Source: Hanleya hanleyi
Lineage: Eukaryota; Mollusca; Polyplacophora; Lepidopleurida; Hanleyidae
Direction: 5' to 3'
DNA length: 64,000 bases
Assembly (NCBI GenBank): GCA_036873755.1
Contig: JAVTVY010025320.1
Location: forward strand, 1-64,000
Positions 44,449-55,154 of the stretch are shown here, piece after piece. Position 1 is the first letter of the stretch. Each line of letters starts with the position of its first letter. Both the position numbers and the translations under genes were made by a program. The notes beneath the pieces were generated by a model that did not search any database, was not told the origin of the DNA, and was given only the letters and a program-made list of their open reading frames with translations.

Positions 44449-44911
44449 TATTACAAGCGTCTAGTCCGTCATTCATAATCCAGCCGTCGTCCATTAGAGA
44501 ATATCCGCGTCCATAATCCAAATTACAAGCGTCTAGTCCGTCATTCATAATCCAGCCGTCGTCCATTAGTGAATATCCGCGTCCATAATCCAAAGACCTA
44601 TTTCATATTCCATATAACAGTATTAGCACCAAATTCAAAAAGACAATCATAGTATACATAAACATAAGCTTGTTTCCTGCAAGAGAGAAGCGGTCAACAG
44701 TTTTCAATGATGCCGCCAAGACATCAAATATCACATCCGTATCGCTGATCAGTATTCTTAATCCATAATATTCGTTGTAAAGTCATCATCTAAAGAATGA
44801 TGTATCTCAGTCACGCTTTGATTGTGACTGTTCATATGAGTACCATGAGGATCTTGAAGTACATGGGTTCATACGGCCCCTAGCCCCGGGTTAAGCGGAA
44901 TTAGACACAAG

Positions 44912-45195
44912 TTACGAAACGTAGCGCCATAGATCTTGCACGCTACGTTCGTATTTTGCTATCATTTTGCCAAATTTGAGAAACTTTGAGTGGAGGCGCT
45001 TGGTGGAATAGCCCTGTTTTAAAAGTTTCTGCAACAATGTTTTGTGACGTTGGTTAAAATCATCACATTTAACACAGGATCTAGCAAATGCTACTAAGCG
45101 AGATATGTATACGCCATATGCAGGTCCCACTGGAATATTACTATCCAAAAAGGGATAGCTTACGATGTCGAAATTGTAATCATCTCTTTTGTCAT
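44912..45195 (-). pseudogene. RT-like C-terminal fragment in family R (first copy)
   Basis: The minus-strand frame reads RLYDKRDDYNFDIVSYPFLD, then PAYGVYISRLVAFARSCVKC, DDFNQRHKTLLQKLLKQGYS and a short tail ending YERSVQDLWRYVS. The blocks LYDKRDDFNF..PFLD and YGVYISQL.RFAR recur in reverse-transcriptase-related proteins of corals and molluscs. I recognise them but cannot name the clade with confidence. The catalytic region is missing. The stop falls next to the CGCTACGTTTCGTAACTT block. Confidence 0.65.
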
Positions 45196-45474
45196 AAAGT
45201 CGACGAGAGTCATAGTATACATAAACATAGGCTTGTTTCCTGCAAGAGAGAAGCGGTCAACAGTTTTCAATGATGCCGCCAAGACATCAAATATCACATC
45301 CGTATCGCTGATTAGTATTCTTAATCCATAATATTCGTTGTAAAGTCATCATCTAAAGAATGATGTATCTCAGTCACGCTTTGATTGTGACTGTTCATAT
45401 GAGTACCATGAGGATCTTGAAGTACATGAGTTCATACGGCCCCTAGCCCCGGGTTAAGCGGAATTAGACACAAG

Positions 45475-45770
45475 TTACGAAACGTAGCGCCATAGATAGA
45501 TCTTGCACGCTACGTTCGTATTTTGCTATCAGCATGCGATATGTATCGCCAAATTTGAGAAACTTTGAGTGGAGGCGCTTGGTGGAATAGCCCTGTTTTA
45601 TAACAATGTTTTGTGACGTTGATTAAAATCATCACATTTAACACAGGATCTAGCAAATGCTACTAAGCGAGATATGTATACGCCATATGCAGGTCCCACT
45701 GGAATATTACTATCCAAAAAGGGATAGCTTACGATGTCGAAATTGTAATCATCTCTTTTGTCATAAAGTC
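45475..45770 (-). pseudogene. RT-like C-terminal fragment in family R (second copy, unit 1)
   Basis: Duplicate of the preceding fragment within the 45212-45780 segment. It has small indels, including loss of AAGTTTCTGC near 45600, that break the reading frame. The encoded blocks PAYGVYISRL and DDFNQRHK are still legible. Confidence 0.6.
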
Positions 45771-46280
45771 GACGAGAGTCATAGTATACATAAACATAGG
45801 CTTGTTTCCTGCAAGAGAGAAGCGGTCAACAGATTTCAATGATGCCGGCAAGACATCATGATGTTACAAAAATATCAAATCATATCACTGCTTCTCCTCG
45901 GTTATGAAGCGCGGGCTTCGGTCCCTGGGGCTTGGGTATGACGCGGACGATCGTCTCGGGGGTTGGGAGGTGATCGTTGAGGGCAGACCGTCCCCGTCCT
46001 GGGAAACTCCTCTTAAGTTCTTCCCTCAGGGCAGCAATCTCTACTCGAAGATGGGCCGTCTCGTTCTACTTTTGGAACATCATGATGTCTTGTCGGCATC
46101 ATTGAAAACTGTTGACCGCTTCTCTCTTGCAGGAAACTAGCCTATGTTTATGTATACTATGATTGTCTTTTTCAATTTGATGCTAATAATGTTATATGGA
46201 ATATGGAATAGGTCTTTGGATTATGGACGCGGATGTTCTTTAATGGACGACTGCTGAATTATGGATGACTTCGCGCGGCA

Positions 46281-47204
46281 CTACCAGACTTTAAACAGTA
46301 GGTCTTCTCCAATTACCTCAAAGAATTGGTCACGGGCCAGTGTATCTTGGACTTCATCACCGGCGTCTGGGTAGGCCATCTGGCTTAGTCTCACCAGAGC
46401 CTGGCCCAGCTCGGGTAGACCTTCTCCATTCTGTCGTCGTCTTGACTTGCTTACCAGCTTTGACTTACACAACTCCGTTTGGTTTGGCGGGGCGAAGCGT
46501 CTCTGCAAGACATCACGTAGGCAGGTGAACCTTGCCTCCCCTGGCTTCATCTTCAGACTGGGGAGAACCTGTTGTGCTGCGGTCAAGTATGTCCCTTTTT
46601 TCTGGCGTCCACCTGTTCAAGGCTGCGCAATGTGTACCAGGTTCTCTCTCTACGGCGTACTCCCATCGTAGGTCGAAGCCTTAACCAACGTCTTACGGGA
46701 AACATGGATGGTCGTAACCGTGGCCCGTCCACTGGTATCAGCCGCTGAATGTCGCACATCTGTGCTGGATGTAACCGTTGTCGCCTGCGTCTCCATTTTC
46801 TCAAACACGGAAGTGGCTGGATGTCCCGTCTCTGCATGGTCGCGACCCTCTCTTTGGGTATTACCCTCTTCCTCGACCCTGGGCGAGGAGGTGTACACTG
46901 GGGCCCCCATCGTCGTCTGGTTGATGGTCGATTGATGGTCGCTTGCGTCGTCTGCAGCTGTTCCGGGGGTAAACTTTTTAGTCCCTGTAATAACACTTGG
47001 ATGGTCTTGATGTCGACGATGGCAGACGCTGAAAGCTCGGACGGTGCTCCTATGGAGCTCACGTCTTCTGTCGTTGTCAAAGTCGCTGAACCAGGTAACC
47101 CCATCTTCAATCGCTCTCTTCCTTGTAGGATAGCCCGTAGACCCGCTATGTCTGGACGCCTCGGTGTTGCTAGGGAACTCATGGGTAATGGCGTTGTCGG
47201 TCAA
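46281..47204 (-). pseudogene. gag: Gypsy gag, unit 1 (frameshifted)
   Basis: The N-terminal frame starts MTDNAITHEF at 47204 and runs through RKTLVKASTYDGSTP (about 46653). The capsid start motif Y-D-G-S-T-P is typical of gypsy gag. Homology then moves to another frame, TWYTLRSLEQVDARKK, followed after a short deletion by AAQQVLPSLKMKPGEARFTC, LRDVLQRRFAPPNQTELCKS and LPELGQALVRLSQMAYPDAG, ending at 46281. The zinc knuckle is absent because family R has cut the element. It would have been the particle protein, and is now frameshifted and 3'-truncated. Confidence 0.8.
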
Positions 47205-47791
47205 CTCTGGTAGTCAGTTGTTCTCTTCTGTTTGTAGACCAGGCCAGATTCCACCGCTGCCGCCAGTTTTTCGTCGTGTAATGTGTACGATCAGGACACT
47301 TGTGGTGTTTACGAAAAAAGAGATCCGGGGTTAGAAAAGATGATCACAACCCCACAAGGATGACCGACGCCGATGTAAAGGCCTATTAATGTATATTCTA
47401 CACAAATAGCATGCAGGACATTGTACATATGACAATAACTCCAACTGTTTATGGTTGGAGATCGGTAGATTAGTCGTCACCATGGTGTGATTCGACATCG
47501 ATTGGTCATGCCTCTCGACACTTATAAATGCAATCACAGCGTTGATCAGAGAATTTTACTAAATCAGTGTCTGGAGAGAGAGAGAGACCGAAGTGAATTT
47601 TGACACCGGGCGTGGATTTCACTTTTATATCGGTGGTATACAGATGGACTATATACATTTTGTTATACTTGCCACATTTGTGATCTCTGGATGTGGCTAT
47701 TCATCACATTGGATTCATCATACTACAAACTGTGTCAGAAGAATGAAAACTGTCATCCACACTCGGGATTCCGGACTTCCGTCGTGACTAT

Positions 47792-48050
47792 CGCAGTTTG
47801 GTGATCTGATTACTGTGAGAGACTGATAATGATTACTGAGTGTCGCAGATTGAAAACATACTGTCGCAGATTGAATAACTGATTGACATTTGTCGCAACT
47901 TATTACTGATTGGTCTGTCGCAAAATGACTACTGATTATTCTGTCGCAAAATGACTACTAATTATTCTGTCGCAAAGTGACTACTCTGTCGCAAACTGAT
48001 TACTGTGTGTCGCAGATTGGATACATACTTCGGCATATTGAATTACTGAT
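47792..48050. repeat. TGTCGCA-based tandem repeat, unit 2
   Basis: Copy of the array at 40625-40880 with the same unit order. Confidence 0.75.
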
Positions 48051-51000
48051 TGCCGCAGTTGAAGTGCAAGTAGCCCGCAGATACCATATGTTGCGAAAGT
48101 GGGGATTTGGGACGAGTGAATGTAATTTTCTGGTCTGTTTCCGACGTTGTTTATCTACCTCGTTGACACATCGGAGATCACACGGCATGACTCTAATAAC
48201 AGATCAGAGTCTTGGTACTTGACTAACTGAATAATTTCATCGAGACAAATTCTGCAAAATTATACATTCGCATTGGCAGTTTTGTGAAATAAATTATATA
48301 TTTTTTTAGAAGTTTAGTTGCCGTTTAGCATGAAAATAGGTCAAAATATCCCAATTAGACTATATGTTTCAACTTGGATTTAATATCCGAAGTGGGATTT
48401 ATTGCTCTGACCTGTTGAACTCAAATCGCATGTAGTAACTGTAGAACTAATATTGCATCTCTGTGTGATCGTGAATTTTCTACCGCGAAAAGCCTATTTA
48501 GAGTGTTTTTATTATTAATATTTCTATGAACGTGTGCAGGTACCATGCCTTATTATTTCGTGAAGGTGACTATTAAGGGGAATTAGGACAGTTTTTGCCA
48601 AGTCTAAATTTCTAAAAACGACCCCTATCATTATAATGACCAAATTTTATGACACAATGATACCATGAGACATGATATGACAAAAAATGTATTTCTTTTT
48701 TTTTCGAAAAAAATTTCAATACCTTTGTGAAGCAAAAATGTAATGAAATGACAAAGAATTTCGTGAAGCGACTTTCAGGAAATAAATACTATAACAGGCC
48801 AGGAAAACGATAAATAAAATGACTCAACTAAGTTTTGGAGGTCCTACGAGCGAAATTATCCATTTCGCCTGAAGCACGTGGCCGTACATCCATTCTCGAC
48901 TCTGCATCATCACAAATGACCCCTGAAATCTCACCATTTTGCTCCCGACGTGACAACGAAATAAAGATAATTCTATAGAAAATAAACTATAGCAGATATC
49001 AATTTCAAATTTTCCACAAATACACAGTAAGATACGTACTTTTCAGCCCATCTGTTTAAATAGAGATCGAATTTAGCGCTTTCATCCCAAACACTTCGGT
49101 GTGTCTCAGGCCATGCTTCTTTTCCAAACAAGGTGACCCATCACATCTCAATAATATTCATACGCCCATATAGGCATGTCCAAAATATCGTCAATATCAT
49201 GTATAAACATCAAAGAAGCATCATAATTGAGCGAAATATGGTGATATTTAGCATCCAACATATTTATTTCGACAGTTTCGAAAGAAGAAAACGATTTCTG
49301 TAAACCTCTCTAGAGATCTACTTTTCGAGCAGCCTTACTCTAATATCCTGCCTCCTGCTTCTCGTGAAATCGCGCGAGATATGATATTTTGGTGAAACTG
49401 AGGAAAAACAGATCATCCGTCTAATTACATCAAATTTAGGCAACAAAGATGGTATTATAGTAAATTTCGGTGAGTAGCCCTCCCATCTGAATGGTTCGGC
49501 ATTCCGATCGCATGTTCTGAAAGCGTTTGTCGATGAAAATGGGTGAGCGTAAACGTGTGTACATGAATGGCATTAACCCTCACGGCCATGTGCCAACAAC
49601 AACAACAGCACGAAACAACAACGACATGTTGAATGACTGTCTTGTTCAGACTGACTTTGATTGACAGGTGTTCAGTTTTGTGTGAAGGGTTAATGCATCG
49701 AGGCCGGAAATAGTCCACCTGAGCAGGAAGAAATGTGAATCGCCATTTTTCTGAACAATTCAGTTTGCTTGACCACGTGTAGCATTCTATTTCCCAACAA
49801 CTTCAAGAAGATCATTCTTGTTTGGCCTCAACGAAGAGATGATTCAACTTTATTCGTGAGTTAAACAGTCACCACATTTCTTCGATTTCCAAATTTTACT
49901 TCGAAAAATCCACTACATTTTTTATCCATTTTGTTCCACAAAGTCATTTTTTCGAATTACTTCAAAGAAATAGTCATATTTTCTTGTGTTTAATTGTGTT
50001 TCCTATCTTTCTGGGATGAAATAATGCACCCTTGATAATTGAGTGCCTTTTTGAAAATTTCAACCTGACAAACAAAATGTCAAAATCTCTCAAGTCCCCC
50101 TGATTCTTAAATGTTGAAAGATTGCACCACTCTACTTTGCTCTCATTTTTTCATGTAACTATATGACTTTACTATCGTGGCTGCAGAAGTCCTATATGTA
50201 AACCGGCCCACGAAATTGAAATTCGCTCTTCCGACTGTTCCAGTTCAGAGATCTCGTGTGGGCAATTAAATTGATGTCTTGTAACATGAGGGAGGTGATG
50301 GGGGTAATTTAACTGTGTTATGATGCCAACCGGTCATTTAATTGTCATGGATGTACATCGCATCACAGGATAGAAGTGGTACAAAATGTCATCAGGTTTC
50401 AGCCCTTTTAGAAAAACACCGCGGAAGACACGTTTAAACCCATAGACGGCATGGAAGACAATCCCGTTTGAACTTTCAACTCGTAATATGCAAATCACTC
50501 ATCCCATCACTAAAGTGGCCTTCTTATCTGTCATGTATATAAACGTTTTACAAGCATACTATCATAGAGGAATACGAGTGACGAAGTCGTAGGACTTGCT
50601 CAATATTACACTAACTCCCTCATAGCTTAGTAATCTTATGTCATATATATGCGTTATCACAACATTAATAAATGTACTAGATATTGAATTGTGTGTATTT
50701 CTCTTCAAACTAATATAGGCTCTAGCTACCTTAACTCTCCATTCCGTAGAAAGCAATGTTCGAGCAACTGTCCATTCCTTAAAAATAATGGAGCGTCGGA
50801 ACAATAGAGTGACGTCACGAGTGTGTTTTAAAACACCCTCTGGTGCTGGAGCCCGTATCGCGGCAGTGGCGTCTGTTAATCGTCTTCTATTCTTCAGTCG
50901 TTGGAACGTTACGGCTGTAATGCTCACACAATATGTAACACCCCAGTCGCTGGAGTCCCTCCACGAATGTGGCGGCCCATACATCTTCTTCGCCCCCAGT

Positions 51001-51080
51001 CGTCGGATTCCGATCCTAACAATGTCGGCTCACCAGTCTGCTTCACCCTTACAGGTAAGTATAGCGCGTCGTCTCTACCC

Positions 51081-51599
51081 TCACGGCTGCTGCGACCCGT
51101 CTATAGACACGACCCGTTGGTGCACGACTTCACTACGACCCTTCAGGTAAGAATACGCGTTCAGCTCGTCCTCTATAGCCGTCACGACATTTACGGTATA
51201 TATTGTGTTATAATCGCGTATGTATGCTGGCAGGGTCGTCATCCGAGCTGTCGGCTCTGTAGGCTCTTCCGGGACATCACTTAGTGTGGACATATTGCCA
51301 CAGAAGGTACCAGCGTGAATGACTGGATTCGTCGAAAGCGTTCAGCATACATATAGACACACTACCATCAGACAAATCTCCCACAACCATCGTGTGCTTC
51401 CACACTATCCCTCGTATCGATACTCTGAAGGCATACGGGAACCGTCAGCTACCTTGCTGGAGTGGTACCTGGAGTCTTGAAGAACTGGTTCCACATCTGG
51501 GTCAAGCCGCTGCCATATCCTGCGGCTAATCAAGGAGATAGATGCCCAGAGTCCACGAAGCACATCGCTCTGACTGACCCGATTTACGCGGGTGGGCAT
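51081..51599 (-). pseudogene. pol: Gypsy protease/linker stub, unit 2
   Basis: Same structure as 43930-44448: MPTRVNRVSQSDVLRG.. then ASISLISRR, a deletion, and STLSDVPEEPTEPTARM. The one-base lesion at the protease active site is also present. No RT follows. Confidence 0.75.
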
Positions 51600-51611
51600 T
51601 ATTACAAGCGT

Positions 51612-52866
51612 CTAGTCCGTCATTCATAATCCAGCCATCGTCCATTAGAGAATATCCGCGTCCATAATCCAAATTACAAGCGTCTAGTCCGTCATTCATA
51701 ATCCAGCCGTCGTCCATTAGTGAATATCCGCGTCCATAATCCAAAGACCTATTTCATATTCCATATAACAGTATTAGCACCAAATTCAAAAAGACAATCA
51801 TAGTATACATAAACATAAGCTTGTTTCTTGCAAGAGAGAAGCGGTCAACAGTTTTCAATGATGCCGCCAAGACATCAAATATCACATCCGTATCGCTGAT
51901 CAGTATTCTTAATCCATAATATTCGTTGTAAAGTCATCATCTAAAGAATGATGTATCTCAGTCACGCTTTGATTGTGACTGTTCATATGAGTACCATGAG
52001 GATCTTGAAGTACATGGGTTCATACGGCCCCTAGCCCCGGGTTAAGCGGAATTAGACACAAGTTACGAAACGTAGCGCCATAGATCTTGCACGCTACGTT
52101 CGTATTTTGCTATCAGCATGCGATATGTATCGCCAAATTTGAGAAACTTTGAGTGGAGGCGCTTGGTGGAATAGCCCTGTTTTATAAGTTTCTGCAACAA
52201 TGTTTTGTGACGTTGGTTAAAATCATCACATTTAACACAGGATCTAGCAAATGCTACTAAGCGAGATATGTATACGCCATATGCAGGTCCCACTGGAATA
52301 TTACTATCCAAAAAGGGATAGTTTACGATGTCGAAATTGTAATCATCTCTTTTGTCATAAAGTCGACGAGAGTCATAGTATACATAAACATAGGCTTGTT
52401 TCCTGCAAGAGAGAAGCGATCAACAGATTTCAATGATGCCGGCAAGACATCATGATGTTACAAAAATATCAAATCATATCACTGCTTCTCCTCGGTTATG
52501 AAGCGCGGGCTTCGGTCCCTGGGGCTTGGGTATGACGCGGACGATCGTCTCGGGGGTTGGGAGGTGATCGTTGAGGGCAGATCGTCCCCGTCCTGGGAAA
52601 CTCCTCTTAAGTTCTTCCCTCAGGGCAGCAATCTCTACTCGAAGATGGGCCGTCTCGTTCTACTTTTGGAACATCATGATGTCTTGTCGGCATCATTGAA
52701 AACTGTTGACCGCTTCTCTCTTGCAGGAAACTAGCCTATGTTTATGTAGACTATGATTGTCTTTTTCAATTTGATGCTAATAATGTTATATGGAATATGG
52801 AATAGGTCTTTGGATTATGGACGCGGATGTTCTTTAATGGACGACTGCTGAATTATGGATGACTTC
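51612..52866. mobile_element. Family R element, unit 2
   Basis: Counterpart of 44461-46271 with a single internal segment instead of two. It has duplicated left-end blocks near 51620 and 51690 and the inverse right end at 52803-52866. Confidence 0.7.
52063..52370 (-). pseudogene. RT-like C-terminal fragment in family R, unit 2
   Basis: The least damaged copy of this fragment. It reads RLYDKRDDYNFDIVNYPFLD-like sequence (one substitution), PAYGVYISRLVAFARS, DDFNQRHKTLLQKLIKQGYS, then KFGDTYRMLIAKYERS and WRYVS-stop. The GDTYRM segment is deleted in the first unit-1 copy. The catalytic palm is not encoded here. Confidence 0.65.
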
Positions 52867-52874
52867 GCGCGGCA

Positions 52875-53798
52875 CTACCAGCCTTTAAACAGTAGGTCTT
52901 CTCCAATTACCTCAAAGAATTGGTCACGGGCCAGTGTATCTTGGACTTCATCACCGGCGTCTGGGTAGGCCATCTGGCTTAGTCTCACCAGAGCCTGGCC
53001 CAGCTCGGGTAGACCTTCTCCATTCTGTCGTCGTCTTGACTTGCTTACCAGCTTTGACTTACACAACTCCGTTTGGTTTGGCGGGGCGAAGCGTCTCTGC
53101 AAGACATCACGTAGGCAGGTGAACCTTGCCTCCCCTGGCTTCATCTTCAGACTGGGGAGAACCTGTTGTGCTGCGGTCAAGTATGTCCCTTTTTTCTGGC
53201 GTCCACCTGTTCAAGGCTGCGCAATGTGTACCAGGTTCTCTCTCTACGGCGTACTCCCATCGTAGGTCGAAGCCTTAACCAACGTCTTACGGGAAACATG
53301 GATGGTCGTAACCGTGGCCCGTCCACTGGTATCAGCCGCTGAATGTCGCACATCTGTGCTGGATGTAACCGTTGTCGCCTGCGTCTCCATTTTCTCAAAC
53401 ACGGAAGTGGCTGGATGTCCCGTCTCTGCATGGTCGCGACCCTCTCTTTGGGTATTACCCTCTTCCTCGACCCTGGGCGAGGAGGTGTACACTGGGGCCC
53501 CCATCGTCGTCTGGTTGATGGTCGATTGATGGTCGCTCGCGTCGTCTGCAGCTGTTCCGGGGGTAAACTTTTTAGTCCCTGTAATAACACTTGGATGGTC
53601 TTGATGTCGACGATGGCAGACGCTGAAAGCTCGGACGGTGCTCCTATGGAGCTCACGTCTTCTGTCGTTGTCAAAGTCGCTGAACCAGGTAACCCCATCT
53701 TCAATCGCTCTCTTCCTTGTAGGATAGCCCGTAGACCCGCTATGTCTGGACGCCTCGGTGTTGCTAGGGAACTCATGGGTAATGGCGTTGTCGGTCAA
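52875..53798 (-). pseudogene. gag: Gypsy gag, unit 2 (frameshifted)
   Basis: Same organisation as 46281-47204, with identical frameshift and truncation: MTDNAITHEF.. to YDGSTP, then AAQQVLPSLK.. in another frame. Shared lesions show that the defects predate the tandem duplication. Confidence 0.8.
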
Positions 53799-54003
53799 CT
53801 CTGGCAGTCAGTTGTTCTCTTCTGTTTGTAGACCAGGCCAGATTCCACCGCTGCCGCCAGTTTTTCGTCGTGTAATGTGTACGATCAGGACACTTGTGGT
53901 GTTTACGAAAAAAGAGATCCGGGGTTAGAAAAGATGATCACAACCCCACAAGGATGACCGACGCCGATGTAAAGGCCTATTAATGTATATTCTACACAAA
54001 TAG

Positions 54004-55150
54004 CATAAGCGATTACAGATCATAGGATAGAACCGCGTGGCTTAGAAGGAGCGTCTACGGAGATGCAACGTTATGCAGAAGAATAGTATTTACATATATG
54101 TACGGATACCAGGAGAGTGTATGCAAATAATCTTGATGTTATGTACAAATACCACGAGAGCGTTTGCAAATATATAATTTTACCGTTCTGTCCCAAATAA
54201 TATAAGACAGTGGATGCATATAATCTACAGCTAATGGACAGTTATGGTAGATATTTGTATGGTAAGCGTCGTGTGTCAGGGCGCCCTGGTTGCTGGACTT
54301 TCTCTTGGCGGACTGGTTGCTGGCCCTTCTCTTCTCTTCGCCTAATAAAGGACGGCCTGGCTGCGTTCAGCTCGTCCTCTATAGCCGTCACGACATTTAC
54401 TTTGATATATATTGTGTTATAATCGCGTATGGGCTCATTGTAACCACGTTAATATCTGTACAACGAAGGTCGCGACCCTCTGCAACCCAGACGCGACATT
54501 TGCGACCCGGTCACGACACTTTACGACCTGGTCGGGATCCTCTGCGACCCGGTCACGACCTCACACATTTCACGATTTATCGAGGTATTTCGGGGGGAGA
54601 AACCCGTGTCCCGTCTTCTGGTGCCGTCTGCCATCGTTGTAGTGTCTTCAGTGCCCTTAAAGCGATTATACGATCGTCTGCAAAACGGTCGCGACCTTCT
54701 GCGACCTGGTCGCGACCTATTGCGACCCGGTCGCGACCTTTTTACGACCTGGTCGCGACCCTCACAGGCTGTTGGTTTATTAGAGATTCGTCCTAGTATT
54801 TCTGTATGTGTAGTGATGGTGGGGGAATCCCTTACTAACGTCGAATACCGTTTCGCGACCGACACTTGAGGCGGAGTTACGCTGACCACGTCCCGCAGCA
54901 CGGACTGTTCAGTAAATCAGTGTCAGTGTCATACGATCTACTGGTATCGACCTAATTCCCTATTCTATACTGATATTTGAACACAATTTCCACCCATTGT
55001 CACTCGGTAATTCATGTCAGGGTACAGTATTGAAGAATATACCCCAGATTATCATAAACACGTCAGTCGGTTTCCCATCCTGTCGTGTTCCCAACACCTC
55101 TAGTACAACGCAAAAACACTGTTCCACACGGAAAATGCAAGCCGGCAATT
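54004..55150. repeat. ~1.15-kb flanking repeat, left copy (possible LTR part)
   Basis: From CATAAGCGATTACAGATCAT to CTGTTCCACACGGAAAATGC it matches 62818-64000, with substitutions and short indels. The two copies flank the third gypsy member in direct orientation, as LTRs would. The right copy is cut by the window end, so the full extent and the LTR ends are not settled. Confidence 0.7.
54460..54765. repeat. GGTCGCGACC palindrome cluster 1
   Basis: GGTCGCGACC and close variants (GGTCACGACC, GGTCGGGATC) recur every 15-25 bp, separated by CTxTGCGACCC-type spacers. Arg/Pro/Gly/Asp-rich peptides read on both strands here are products of the repeat. CpG density is far above the surroundings. Confidence 0.82.
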
Positions 55151-55154
55151 TTAC

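Larger units (their letters stand above)
44461..46271. mobile_element. Family R element inserted between gag and pol remnants, unit 1
   Basis: The left end CATTCATAATCCAGCCGTCG, then TCCATTA..GAATATCCGCGTC, is present twice (44471 and 44540) and is the inverse of the right end at about 46078-46271 (GGACGCGGATGTTCTTTAAT, then GGACGACTGCTGAATTATG). Long stretches between the ends are also mutually inverse (CTTGTTTCCTGCAAGAGAGA and its complement; AACAGTTTTCAATGATGCCG and its complement). Its internal part carries an RT-like C-terminal fragment and a tandem duplication of about 0.57 kb. Confidence 0.7.
40246..47409. repeat. Large tandem duplication, unit 1 (7.16 kb)
   Basis: It starts CATGCAGGACATTGTACATA and ends ..GTATATTCTACACAAATAG. 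It abuts unit 2 directly at 47409/47410 and matches it almost base for base, with a few substitutions and small indels. The main difference is an extra internal copy of a roughly 0.57-kb segment (44649-45211 and 45212-45780). Its right part is a minus-strand gypsy derivative; its left 3.4 kb has no gene I recognise. Confidence 0.93.
47410..54003. repeat. Large tandem duplication, unit 2 (6.59 kb)
   Basis: Direct repeat of 40246-47409. It lacks the second roughly 0.57-kb internal segment and a 16-bp piece near 48590 (GTGACATTTTTGAAAG present in unit 1 at about 41427). Substitutions are sparse, so the pair is recent or represents two haplotypes assembled in series. Confidence 0.93.

Noticed and set aside
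46583..47182. 199-residue Arg-rich minus-strand protein
   Set aside because: Most of it is the wrong frame of gypsy gag; only its last part (TWYTLRSLEQVDAR) overlaps the shifted gag frame.
54290..54796. Arg/Pro-rich proteins on both strands (RPGRDL repeats)
   Set aside because: They are translations of the GGTCGCGACC palindromic repeat.
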